Shown one piece after another: positions 37,510 to 49,449 of a DNA stretch of 64,000 nucleotides. Source of the DNA: Ophthalmolycus amberensis. Taxonomy: Eukaryota > Chordata > Actinopteri > Perciformes > Zoarcidae. A model generated the notes under the pieces. The model ran no database searches. It was not told the origin of the DNA and saw only the letters and a program-made list of their open reading frames with translations. Each line of letters starts with the position of its first letter. Positions within the stretch are counted from its first letter, which is position 1. The position numbers were made by a program, and so were the translations under genes. Location: contig JAFEUB010001198.1 of assembly GCA_024529925.1 (NCBI GenBank), positions 698,501-762,500 on the forward strand, written 5' to 3'.

Positions 37510-40500
37510 AAGCTGCAAATTATACCTACTTACAATAACAATATATCAGATGTCAGGTGTGACTTTGCGCCCCTTCCAGGTTTGAACTTCTCTGAACTAC
37601 CTGCTAGTCTCTTCTCGCTGGTTTGACCGCTAATCGTGAGGAGTTTTCTCAAGAATGAATGGCTCGCTGCTCTCTATGTCTCTCTACCTCAGTTCCACTA
37701 AGTGTCCGAGGAAGCCACTGAAGTGAACCAGTATGCACAATACAGAGACCCTGGAACGGGATGATCTCAATGTAATGTCATTGTAAACATTATAAACACA
37801 TCCTGTACTTTGTCAAAAAAGAAAAGGGTCTACTGTTAACAGCTATCTATGTATTTATCTCTGTATTGGCATTGTTTGTAATAAATAAACACACACTGTA
37901 TATAAGCATGCATGCAGAAGGTGCATTATGCTTCAGAAGAAAACCCCATTAGTAACGTCACAGTGTGTGTTTTTCTTTTGACAGCTGATCAACATACCTG
38001 CGAGGACATCAGTGATTAACGTGTGGCCCAGAATTTGAATCAACAGACACCAGTGCATCGGCAGCTTTCTTCCCAATGGCCACAGCCGCATTTACAACCA
38101 CAAATGCAAAATGAAGGCAAATGATATCCGTGCAAATCATTTGGTTCAAGTTCAGTTTTGGTGAACGTTGACACTTAAGCTTCTTTGACCAATTAGCAAA
38201 CAGTCTTGACGGTGCTGACCAATGAGGGAATGGAGAGCTGGAGAGTCCAAACCAGAAAGGCTGTCATATTTACTGTGATGCACCATCTACCTTTATACAA
38301 CCCTGCTCCTCTGGAGAATGAATCTCTTCGTAACGAGACCTGCTTTACAGACAGCTACGAGACACAAGTTATCTTATTAATGAATGAATACATTTGAAGA
38401 TAATGCTGTGTTGGATGCATGTCTGTCTAGGAAGTGGTACATTATTTAAATACATGCATAACTGGCAATGAGAGGCCCACAGCAAAGATCGAGTAACTGT
38501 GTAAGATTGTGTGGAAGTTTGCAGATGTGTGGAAGTTTGCAGTTTATTAAATTAGCCACTTTTTATCAGCCAGACTATATTAGGTGTGATAATGCTAAAT
38601 TGTGAAAGCATGAATATGGTGTGAAACCAGAGGGTCTGTTACGTTTTGATACTTTTCAAGGACACAGGGCATATGGCTTCTATCTATTTCTCAAATCAAA
38701 TAGCCCAAATGTCCCAAATAGCTGTGAGTGTGGCTAGTGTGAACAATTACAGGCTGGGTTTTTCTTTTTCAATAGAAATACTTTTACTCATACTTTTACC
38801 AGTGATTACTCTTTCAATTTTTTTCCACATCAATTTAAAGCTATTGTCAATTAACTTGACACTTCACATTGTCCACGTGACAGTAAAAGGAAGGCTGGAT
38901 GGCTTTGAACATGAAGATTCTGCAGAAAGTGTTTCACTCTCTTAATATCAATTCAGAAAATGTCAAACTGTAATCAGACTACAATCAATGAGTGAATATC
39001 ACAAGCAGGTCTCACTCTGACTCGTCAAATACGCCCCTCGGTCAGTGGCCCTCAGCGTCTGTTACCAACACGAGACACTCTTTACTCGGGATCAAGTACT
39101 CGCTTTAGACATCCTTATTTGTTCAACGAATAGAGTAAGTTTTGAAATAAATGTGCACTTCAACCTATGCAATGTTAAAGTTGCGTATCAGAGAACATCT
39201 AGCTCATTGAGCCAGATAACAGGTAACGCTAGCAGTGTTAGCATGCACTGTTATGATGCCACCAGGTCAGAGAAGAATAGCCAGCTCATCACAAAAAAAG
39301 CTACCATCGCGGCGAACAACAGCTGTAAGGCCGTACCGAATAGTTCAAAGCATCATTCACAACGTTGACATTCAAATTATTATTGAGAATTTACAGAAAC
39401 AATAATCCACTTCCCACCTTCTCTCTCTGTCTCACACAGCGAGCGATGCGACGCTCAGTCCTCATCTCTGGAACTGTGTCTTCGGTACAAGACACAGTTC
39501 TATAATCACAATAATAAAAAAGAAATCCGATTTTTACCATTTTATGAGGTGATGGCATCATAAAATATGAAGACAGACATTTAAATCTTCATTTGAAAAC
39601 CTCAATAGAAGCATTAAAGGTAAAAAGAAAAGATGGTACAGCCCACGTTATAGAGAAATCACCACAAAATTGGGGGCTGACCTGCAAAGTGCAGACGAGG
39701 TAGCTTTTATTACCGGAGTTATACGTTACTGTCACTGATTTCTTTTTGTTTTTTGCGAGTACTCAAAACTACTTAAGATGCCCGTCCCTGAGACGTCACC
39801 GGCTTTCAATGGACTTCAATGTAAAGCTCTCTGAATCATTATTAGACTTTCCCTTTGTGTCCAGTGTGGAAACTAAGGTAACGTTGACTTATTTGACTGT
39901 GCTTTTGTTAGGTAACTTATGTACTTTACTAACACCAGTTACGTTAGTTATTTTACATTACAAACGTACTTATTTAACACAAACTATCATCTTTTTCTGA
40001 ACCTAACCAAGAAACTTGTTGCGGAAATAAACCTAAGAACTAAGTAAACCTATGTTGGAAGTTTATTTTGTAAAGAGATTTCATATAACAAGCATAAACT
40101 GTTTTCTGTGAACACAAGTTTATTTCAAAAAGACACCATGCATGTTGTGTGTGTGTGTGTGTGTGTGGGGGGGGGGGGATGTTTGCTTCCGGAGAAAGGG
40201 AGTGGTCGGTGTTGGGCAGAAACGGACACGCCCTGTCCATAACTGACACTATCAGGTTTCCTAGAGCGGCGGTTTGAAATGTAGGGCCACTGATCAAGCA
40301 TCGGTATTTGACGAGTTGGGAGTGAGAATGTTTTGCATACTGGTGAGTAGAACATGACTTTGTTGTTGACTTTGACCTTGTATTGATGCACTTGCTGACT
40401 GGATATGGGCTTATGAATATGGGCTTATGAATATCAAGACAACACAAGTTAATTAAAGGTTTGAATTTCTTTAAACTGGAAAACAGAGGAAACTAGGCAT

Positions 40501-40596
40501 AGAGCCTGTTCTAGGCCTAGAGCCTGTTCTAGGCCTGGTTCTCCCGACCACTGAGGTAAATAAAGGCCACTATCTGAGAATTTACAGTATTAATGA
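37510..40596. other. Intergenic stretch, mostly unassigned
   Basis: No exon is recognised. The right part (about 39990-40145) belongs to an inverted-repeat element family (see 40095). A (TG)n-G12 tract lies at 40143-40178. Confidence 0.5.
40095..40150 (-). repeat. Isolated arm of the long-inverted-repeat element family
   Basis: The reverse complement reads acatgcatggtgtctttttg, then aaataaacttgtgttcacag. This matches the left arm at 43889-43930 (acatgcatcgtttcttttta, aaataaacttccgtcttcac). Confidence 0.55.
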
Positions 40597-41358
40597 TTTA
40601 TTAAATAACATGACGGACAGCAACTTTAAATGATCTTTTTAACCGAAGTTGCCATAATGCAAGGTTCTGTAGATTCTGTTCCTAGGAGGACATCATGTAT
40701 CTATCTTGTTTTAGAAAACATACCTCATCCTTTTCTCAAGCAGCTCAAATGTGTTGACTTCCACACGCAGTTCAGCCAGAACAGGTGGGCAGGGAAAGTC
40801 CTAAGTATGCACTTCTGTAGCTGCATCAATGCAAACAAGGACCATAGATCGGACCAACCGGTCTACCCGGACGTCAAACAAAAAACAGCTTCTTGACATA
40901 CCACACAATTACCCAATATAATACCAACTTGTACAAGGTCTGCTAATAAATATTCTACACAGTATCATGGACAAACAGTAAATAAAAAGGAGACTTTAAA
41001 TAGCGGACACATAAATTAAGAAAGAATTGTATCCAAAATAAACCAGCAAAGCGTACTTGTTGCTCAGCATCCTTCTACGACCTAAAAAGTGCTTTTTGAC
41101 ACATCTCTCTGCTGAATAAGGCTGTCGGCTAAAAAAAATATCTCTCACACAATGCGCTTGCAACCACAGATCAAGAACAACTTTGGTTTGCTCCAGTACA
41201 ACTTCTAAAAGGACAAAGAACAGTGAAGACAGAATGCGGGACATTCACATGGAAATATCTGGACTGTTTTGTTAAATTACTGTTTTTTTCTTCTGTGTTC
41301 CTTTTTTGTACAACAAAATAGATCCTCTGAAGGGTTAACCTGCGTAGCTGCTGTCCTG
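40597..41358 (-). other. slc18a2: Probable slc18a2 3' untranslated region
   Basis: This is the non-coding sequence between the slc18a2 stop and the first minus-strand AATAAA downstream (plus-strand tttatt at 40597-40602). No repeat is recognised inside it. The extent is inferred from that signal alone. Confidence 0.35.
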
Positions 41359-41466
41359 TTAATCATAATCGTCATATTCTGGATCCATGTTCTCACCCTG
41401 GTGGTACGTTCCCTGTGTGGAGTAGGACCGAGTCTTCATTGAACAGTTGGTGTCCATCAAAATAGC
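41359..41466 (-). CDS. slc18a2: slc18a2 (VMAT2) last coding exon, C-terminal cytosolic tail
   Basis: On the minus strand the acceptor ctcttttcAG is followed by GCT ATT TTG ATG GAC. The exon has 36 codons including TAA at 41361-41359. It reads AILMDTNCSMKTRSYSTQ and ends DPEYDDYD. Joined to the previous exon it gives EEKIAILMD, matching the human VMAT2 tail EEKMAILMD. That stretch carries the dileucine-like sorting signal which directs the transporter to synaptic and dense-core vesicles. The human tail ends in a Glu/Ser acidic cluster. Here the acidic end is instead Asp/Tyr-rich. A minus-strand AATAAA at 40602-40597 would give a 3' UTR of about 760 nt. Confidence 0.92.
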   Translation of the reverse strand, partial: AILMDTNCSMKTRSYSTQGTYHQGENMDPEYDDYD

Positions 41467-43569
41467 CTGAAAAGAGAATTGTAGGAAAGTATTGTTTCTG
41501 CCACGTGCCAAAGTTTGTTAAAAAACAAAACACATTTTGTTACTTAGTAAAACACAGAACCCCCGCCCCCCTTTTTTTACTTAAATTTATGTTCCCTATT
41601 TGAGGAGGTTCTGGGTTTTAGGTTGACTTATCTAGATACTGCTATAACCCTTATATGTGTGACAAGGTTCATTCAGGGTAAACTGGTCAAATAACAAGTA
41701 ATAACCGATCAGTGTGATGTGTTTAAGGGTTTGGTAGTTATTGTGGTTATTTTGGCACAGCTTGGTACTGCTAGGGTCACCAATAGACGGGCCGTGTAAT
41801 AGCAGTTTGACAATGAGTATCATTCCATGTAATGGCTGTATTATGACAAATTGCGTACTGGATTCCAAGATGGAGCCAGATTCAGTCCTATGAACGCCAT
41901 TGCTGTAAAATTATTATTAGCTGCAAAATGAGAAACGCTAGTAAGAACCAGATTAGCAATATGGCCAAATCAGCTGTATTTAATTATTTGTACAATATGA
42001 ACAAAGGTGCTTTACATGCTGCACTTTGCACTGTTGCCTGCAAGAAAATAGAGCCCACAGATTGAAATAGTCTAATTTCTCCACTAAAATCTATGCCATC
42101 AGTCATTCTAAGATGAATTAACATGTAAACATTCTACACATAGGGGCTTTATGCATAGCATGTTTTCTTTGACATCTGACCAAGTGGCACAAAATAAATC
42201 CTGCCTTTTATAATTATACATGTTGTAAATTGTTTGACTATTTCGTTAAATACAATTTTGATGCCCAAGTCACTTAATAAGGTCAGAATCTGTCGGAATG
42301 GAATTGAGTAAAAAGAGGCAAATACTGATGGAGGTAAATAGCAGTGAATATGAATATGAGGTGGTGAATACAAGCAGAATGTAATGGCAGAGAGAGGTGA
42401 TGAATGATAGCAGATGCTGCATGGAGATGAACAAACGGATAGGAAGGCAGAGGGATGGAGCTGCAGCATCAGGGGGTTCAGTCACAAGCATGCAGGACAG
42501 AGATTTCAGCCAACTGGTGTCCAACACTGGTTAGGCTATTCACTTGTCCTGCAATCTCTAAAGAATGCAAACATGAGAGAGTCTGTGTTTCTGGAAAGCC
42601 CTAAATAGAAACGTCAACATGCATTCATACATATCAGACAAATTGGCAATTACTTTATAACAGCATTGTTATGAGATACACAGGTAAACCTTAATCTACT
42701 CGGGAGTTCCAAAAGGTTTTAAATATAGCTTCAAAGGAAATAAATTAACACAAAATGGCAAACTTACATTTTACTTTGTTGAAGACATTTAAGAAAGAAC
42801 TAATTTCCAAAATAATTCCATTGAAGGTTTTTCAGAATTGTTCAATATCGACATTATTGTCTAGTGATGGGGTTGGTCAATTTAATTGGAATTTGCCTAT
42901 TGGGCGTTGAAAAAACAAGCACTCTTTTTTTCATGATTGAAATAGTTGATATATTTTCAATCTAGAAACTGTTTATCCTTCTTTCCTTTTCTTTCCTCTT
43001 TAAAATGTGGGTTGGGCTGTGAGGAGCCTGGAACAGTGTCTCTTCATTTGTTTCGTGACTTTTAGCCACGATGCAGTTATGAAATAACAATGCAATATCT
43101 AGCAACACAGCTTATATAATAAACTATGAATAAAATATTGGACATTTTGGTCAATCCTTCAGTGTCCCATGTCCCACGTCAGACTTTGACATCTGTGTCA
43201 GTTTTTTTTTTTGATAGTTTTAATTTGGCACGTTAAAACTTTGCCATTTGATGTGTGAATGAGTATACAATAGGTAACAAGGACACTCACTGTCTTCCAG
43301 CACAGGGATATGCCATTTACTGTATGCAGAATTACTTTGATTTTATTATGCACCTGTTTGAGGTTTGGCTATAGAACTGCATGTCAGAGCAACACCGTTG
43401 AGACTTAAAAGGCAATGCAAGAATAAATAGTCTCTGGAGTTGTACAACTTATCTATCCAAAAACTACCAATGCATCCGAACTAGAAAATTCTCATAATGA
43501 TGTTTGTTGACCTAGCTTCAATATTTGTTTGTGTTTATGTAGGATTTGAGTGAGTGTTTCGTATCTTAC

Positions 43570-43703
43570 AATTTTCTCTTCTTGTCCCGGTGGATTCCTG
43601 AGAAAGATGCAGAGAGGAGCAAAGCTAATATCCACTATCCCAATTATGGTCATCAGCCAGGGGAAGCCAATACTCTCAGCTATGGCTCCTCCGATAGATG
43701 GAC
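43570..43703 (-). CDS. slc18a2: slc18a2 exon: transmembrane segment 12 and start of tail
   Basis: Acceptor catgtAG, then GT CCA TCT; donor ATT|GTAAGA. Two bases complete Gly436 (human numbering), and 44 codons follow: PSIGGAIAESIGFPWLMTII, a hydrophobic stretch ending FAPLCIFLRNPPGQEEKI. This is TM12 of the 12-helix MFS fold and the juxtamembrane arginine. It is nearly identical in kind to human VMAT2 (GGAIAKAIGFPWLMTIIGI). Confidence 0.95.
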
Positions 43704-43864
43704 CTACATGAGTCGGGGACAGATCACACACTACTTTAGTTTGGTTTATTTGGCTGAGGGCAGCACTTTTTCACCCCGACCAGTCAAATACAGCGTGGTC
43801 AGTGCTCATAAGCTTCAAACTACGTACCCTTTGTACCATTAGCTTTGCATGCGTGAGTGACGGC

Positions 43865-45490
43865 GTGTCAATATGCGTTCATGCCCTACATGCATCGTTT
43901 CTTTTTAAAATAAACTTCCGTCTTCACAGGAAGGTAGGTTTAGGGAACAAAACCACTTAGTTAGGTTTAGGAACAGAGTGTGCTGACACAACTCACGTGA
44001 CCACCGAGTAACTGACGAGTCACGTGACTAGCGACTCACGTTACAGCTAACGTGACATGTCAACTTTTACTTTTAGTTTCACTACAAGACACAAAGTTGT
44101 CTCCTGAATGAAAGTCCTCCACCAAGGAGCACTGACCAGGCTGCGTCATGCGATTCATTGGGAGTGAGAACGAGATGGAACTTTGAGTTGCAACTCTGTA
44201 CAGACATATTTGTAACATCAGGTTCAATTAGCATACATGGTATAGAGGTAGTAACCTCGTCATATTTTGGGTACCGCTAAAAATATTGGGATGTCATGAA
44301 CTGCCAGTAATAACATGGTAATAATGCGGTAATAGCTTAATCTGCTGATAATAAAAGGTTATATATCAGGATTAACAAAAATGGCATGATTCAATTTTTA
44401 CATTGTTAAGTTGGGGTAATATGGACGTCGGGTAATATTTTGTTAAACAACTGATTAATAGTGGGGTAATAATACAACATCGAAATTATTATTTACAGGG
44501 GAAAAAATACTTCCCCCTCATCTGAGTCAAGTACCACAACCGTGGCTAAGAAACAAATGCCGAAAAAAATATATCTGTTCTCACTTCCAATGCCTCAAAT
44601 TATTTCCTAAACGAAGTTCTGTTCCAGAGTACACAACTTTGAGAACTACCCTTGACAAAATTCCTCTATTAGGAACACCCTGCAATGTCATTAACGCAGA
44701 CATATTTATTGAATGTCTGGTTTTAAATCAGAAATGTCTTGTCTTCATGTTTTTATACATTTTTTACCTTGTTGCTGCTGAACTGACTGATGAGTCGCTA
44801 ACCTAATGTCGTTATCTTTTTACGATGACAATAAACATCCTTATCACTTCCTCCATCCGTTACCCTTGTAGCTCGGATCCCTGTTGCTGCTACTGTGGAA
44901 AAAATACACTACTGAAATCAAATATTGAATATATATAGAAAATTGATAAATTGGTAGTTTCCTTGCCCCTCAATTAATAGTTGTATTGGATATCAATAGC
45001 AACATCGCTAACTGCAATACTCAGACACGTCTCCAGAGCAAAATGCCGGCTGCAGCGCGAGCGCTTACTCAAATGTTGGTTCGGTTAGTTTCTCTCCACA
45101 GCAGCCAACATAAACAGACAACTAATGCAGACATTTGTTGTAACAGTGAAGTTACATAGAGCCGTAACTTCATTATTGGTTTTGCTAGCTTAGACCAGCG
45201 CGGCGCAATGACTGATGTGTTGTCAACATGTGTTGAAGTAAAGAGCAGTTATTCAGTCCTTTCCTAGATGGTTCACAGCTTCCTGTGAACTGAACATTTT
45301 TGCTTCCTATGGTTTAGAATCGTATTTAACATGGCTGGATACCGTTTGCAATCCACTTCGCAGGCTACTACTGAGCAATCGGAACGCATCCTAAGTGGTT
45401 TTATTGCCCAAATCTAACCTCCTGTGAAGACGCACGTTTATTTTGAAAAGTCACTATGCATATAACCTATAGCATATATATCCCTGACAC
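43865..45490. mobile_element. ~1.6-kb element with ~100-bp imperfect terminal inverted repeats
   Basis: The left arm at ~43865-43960 and the reverse complement of ~45390-45490 align over about 95 bp. Shared blocks include gtgtca, tgcat, aaaataaac, gtcttcacagg and aaaaccacttag. No transposase frame is visible. The interior contains ggtttagg/taacgtgac words and an AT-rich right half. No clean target duplication was found. It lies in the slc18a2 intron between the exons at 43570 and 45863. Confidence 0.55.
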
Positions 45491-45862
45491 ATCCAAAAGT
45501 GATGCAAGAGGGGGATGTAAAGCATCACAATGTGAAGCTTAGGAGCCCTAACCACGCTACAGTATATGATGCATTGGGATGAGAACGTGTTACAAAAAAC
45601 ATATGGTATGTTAGATTAAATTGAATAACTATAAAATCAGGGCTGGAAAATGCTTTTCTTCTTACTAACCTGGAAACAGATATGGTTATTGTAATACCGA
45701 TAACGTACCACAATGACACCAGAATTTCATTTGGACAAACAAGATGGTCCAAAGATCTCCAGTAATTGGACTCTGTGTCTGTTTTCAAATTCACTTTGGA
45801 GGTATCATAACCTGTAGATTAGTAGTCAATAATATTGCTAAGGTTTTTAGGTTCCTACTTAC

Positions 45863-45982
45863 CTAAAGCAAATCCCATGCAGAAAGCCACATCAGCAATG
45901 GCATACACACTTCCATAAACAGACACATGTCGCAGGTCCACCAGGTAGCCCATGATAGGCATCATAGAGGAGTCCACCATGC
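45863..45982 (-). CDS. slc18a2: slc18a2 exon: TM10-TM11 with both substrate-site aspartates
   Basis: Acceptor ttaaAG, then GC ATG GTG GAC; donor TTA G|GTAAGT. It encodes 39 residues from MVDSSMMPIMGYLVDLRHVS to YAIADVAFCMGFAL. The Asp in MVDSS and the Asp in YAIAD are 27 residues apart and correspond to human D399 and D426. They are the charged residues of TM10 and TM11 needed for proton coupling and drug binding. The position equivalent to human Tyr433 is Phe here (CMGFALG), as I recall it being in VMAT1. Confidence 0.96.
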
Positions 45983-46067
45983 CTTTAACACACCACAAAC
46001 AATACAAGTCTCACACACTCAGAGCAGGACGCTTTGTTCAGCGTAATGGTACATTTAGCAGACCTAC

Positions 46068-46131
46068 CAATAGCAAAACCAACACCAAAGTTTGGAACAA
46101 TCAGACCGTAGATGTCTTTGGCAAGTGGAAC
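46068..46131 (-). CDS. slc18a2: slc18a2 exon: loop 9-10 and TM10 start
   Basis: Acceptor gttctAG, then GTT CCA CTT; donor ATT G|GTAGGT. The 21 codons plus one base read VPLAKDIYGLIVPNFGVGFA I, equivalent to human residues 375-395. Phases agree with both neighbours: Cys374 before it and Gly396 split into the next exon. Confidence 0.94.
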
Positions 46132-46624
46132 CTAGAACACAGAGACAAATATTAAAAAAGATATTCCTTTGTATGACATGTAAGAGTAAACAACTAACTC
46201 TTCCATTAGAGAAGAGCTGCTGGATGCTTGATTTCAGCGTTAGTCATTGTTAACTCAGACTCCCATTGGCAGAATGATATTTGGAAATGAATGAGATAGA
46301 AAATCTTGATGATTCGGACATTCTGGTTGTTTTTACCCTAGAAACACTAAGGCCAAAACACTGGTTCCAACACACTCAATGCTACACTTGAAAATCCACA
46401 TGTAGAGGATCTACTGTGTTTCTACTGGCTGAGGAAATATTTTTGAATGTATATATAGTATTATTATTATTACTACACAACCTACAAATCCTTCAGAATT
46501 CAGTTATTTTCAACTGAAACATTTCTGCTCCATTTAAACGTTTTAGTAACCCACCAGTGCTGAAATATCCCACAGGTGATATGTGAACTCACACTTATGC
46601 TGCAGTTGTCTGCCTCATACTTAC

Positions 46625-46676
46625 ACATATCACACTGATTCCAACCATGGTTATTCCAATGAGAGCACAAAGCCAC
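46625..46676 (-). CDS. slc18a2: slc18a2 exon: TM9
   Basis: This 52-nt exon has acceptor cttacAG and donor TGT|GTAAGT. One base completes Arg357, then WLCALIGITMVGISVIC follows, a single membrane segment matching human VMAT2 TM9 (RWLCALLGM). Confidence 0.94.
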
Positions 46677-47635
46677 CTGTAAGAAAGAGGACAACATCAA
46701 TAGTCTGTTTGAAGTTAGACGGGGATCCTCCGTTTCTCACTCTTACACTCATCAGTCTAACCCTGAACGTTGATCTCCTCAGTCCAAAGCACTTGTTTAT
46801 TTCTTTTTTTAAGTGAACAAAGTTATGTAAAGTCTCCCCAACCAATATCAACAATATATTATATTGCTTAGAATGAACAGTTTAGGCAACATATCTCTAT
46901 AAGCAATGTTTATTTCTTATTGTGGCCAGTAGTTTTGATTGGTAGTCCATGACAATAGGAGGATGATAGGGGATGAGGTGTTCATTTAATTGGTAATCAC
47001 AATCATGACTTGCCCGAAAATAATGCTGAAATTCCCGTCATCATTCCAAACATTCCCCCTTTTCCTTCAGGTAATAAAGCCAAAATTATACTTCAAATGC
47101 TGAGATTTCTTATATGGAAACACATATGGTGCTTTTTGTAGAAGAACCAAAAGCAGTGCACTTAGTCCTTTGTTTGTGGTGAAGCATTACCAAGAAAACC
47201 TCACAACTTCCTACATGTTGTGATGTAGTCCTTAATGTACCTCCAGAGGGCGGTGGGGAAAAGGCTTATTTATAACATTAGGTCGTATTGAGTATGAAGT
47301 ATATTACAATTAGGTGACCCTCCATCATACAACATTTGCAAAAACTTTATGGAAGAAATCATATATCCATAAAGGATCCAAAAACCCACATTTATAAAGT
47401 ATAATAAATGAACTGCTATTAAGGAAATGTAGTTATTAATTATATTTCATAGTCTTTGAAACTCTCATACACACATAACTCCCCTGATGCTGTATGTAAC
47501 CTGTATTATCAAGGTCTCAATAAAGCCAGCCTCACAAACACAAAAAACCCTGAAAACTCATTTAGAGGAGCGGAAACAGATATCACATCCAGAGAGAGGA
47601 GACAGAGCACAGATAAGGATTATTTCTCTCCCTAC

Positions 47636-47714
47636 CTCCCCATCTTGTGCGCCAACGTGCTGAAGATGTAGGTTCCAATAAGGTAGGAGATGGACGCTGG
47701 TAAGAAAGCGACGC
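47636..47714 (-). CDS. slc18a2: slc18a2 exon: TM8
   Basis: Acceptor ggcccAG, then GC GTC GCT; donor GGG AG|GTAGGG. It encodes VAFLPASISYLIGTYIFSTL and AHKMG, human residues 332-356. The Tyr of ASISY aligns with Tyr341, a tetrabenazine-site residue in VMAT2. A short CA repeat sits just upstream in the intron. Confidence 0.95.
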
Positions 47715-49273
47715 CTGGGCCAGACACACACACACACACATCACAGATAAGAGAGATGAAGGTGTGGGCAGGCTCTCCAAGATAAGCAGATCTCTATCAG
47801 TGCCTCATCACTGAGCTGCTGTACATCTTCCATTGTCTGTAATGAAGACTTGTGCTTTCCACCTGCCAGCACATGGCAACCTAATATCCTGTCCCCCCCC
47901 CCCTCATGCTTTTTTATCTGACCTAGACTTCATATACAACCAACTGGAACAAACCAATAACAGAAGAGACTGCAGGGAGCCTCTGTATAGAATATATCTA
48001 GCAGGATGAACAGTGACACTTTTGCACTGCGTCAAGACTCAAAGTAAAACATGAATGTATATTACGTTAATGAGACAGGTGAGTGCAAGAGATCTATTGA
48101 CCATGACTTGGGATATAAAGGGGCGGGCAGATTTCCTAAACCTGACTGTAAGCCCTTTGTGAACAGAGCCATGGATGACATTACTTTTCAATGTCACATG
48201 CCAGTTGAGGATTACGGACTGTCACGTGGGACGATGGAAGGTGCTTCAAATATTCTGATTATTCACACTGCTCAGACTTCGCTTGAACGCTTATGTCTTG
48301 GTGGCAGAAAGAAGTCTCTGGACAACATTTGAACCCAAGATTCAGGGGCCCCGTTCCTTTGTACAGGGATATCTGAACTGAATAATTAACCTGATTGAGC
48401 AATAGGACTGACCTCAGTCAGGGCGATGACAGTGAGCAACTAAACATGAGGTATTGCAGGGTGAAGAAGTCAGGTAGACAAAGGGCTATGCTTTTCCTGC
48501 TATGCTGCTCAAATAAAAAAATAAAAAAAACACTGCTCTCCCTCGTTGAACCAAAATTCAAATCCAGCCATTGAGTTAAGCCTTCAGAGTTCCTCTACAC
48601 ACCTAGGTGACGCTGTCAGACAACAACTAGTAGTAACTGTGCCACATCCCTAAGAGCACTTCTGTGGACAACGACTAGAAATGTATTTGTGACGTTAAAA
48701 ACAAACTGGAAAAAAATGAAAAATTCCCTTAAAATGTAATGACAATGCAATTTAGTTGTATGTGAAGCTTTAGCCAATTTACTACAAATCAACGATACTT
48801 AAATGTTTTTTACAAAGCATGTGATTTTTTTGCCGATCGTTTCAATGGCATTGCATGGACCCATGCTAGGCAATAACATGGGTCCATGCAATACACAGGT
48901 TGATTCTAAAATGAATGCAAGTCAGTGGTTGTCTAAAAGGGATGGAAACACATTTTAAATTCTCAAGCACTATGCTTTTGTTGGCACTGTCATGGAGGTG
49001 TTAATCAAATTATGTTTCAGCATTGAGGTCGTAGTGAACGTGAAAAACACAGTATAACACTTGTGCAACACCCCCTGTGACTATGACCTCATTAACAATA
49101 AGTATAATATAAGTAGAATTCAACTTACATATTTCCAACAATATAGACAAAAACTGGTCACAGTTTATATGTGTGCATGTTTATATGTGTGCATTTGTAA
49201 GGACTGACAGTTTTGTGAACATTTAGGTGCTTTACATATACTGCATAATGTGTATTTTCTAAATGAGTAATAC

Positions 49274-49369
49274 CTAGCTGCCATTTCCTGGCACACATGG
49301 TCTCCATCATCCAGATTGGCAGCGTTGGCTCCAGCATGGCAATGGCCATGTTTCCAAAACAAATGGCAC
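49274..49369 (-). CDS. slc18a2: slc18a2 exon: TM7 with Glu312 and Trp318
   Basis: Acceptor ttctgtccAG, then GT GCC ATT; donor CTA G|GTATTA. The 31 codons read AICFGNMAIAMLEPTLPIWM, then METMCARKWQL. By codon count from D399, the Glu in MLEP is position 312 and the Trp is 318. Both are reported in VMAT2 structures as binding-site and gate residues, and both are kept. The 19-bp minisatellite at 49450-50842 begins only 80 bp upstream of this acceptor. The intervening 80 nt still hold a pyrimidine tract and a cttaat branch-point-like site. Confidence 0.95.
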
Positions 49370-49449
49370 CTGGACAGAAAGATTAAGGATAAGTGGACGC
49401 AGTGTCAATTATGGTCTGTTTTTGTTCTTCGTTACCTCTCCAACCTCCA

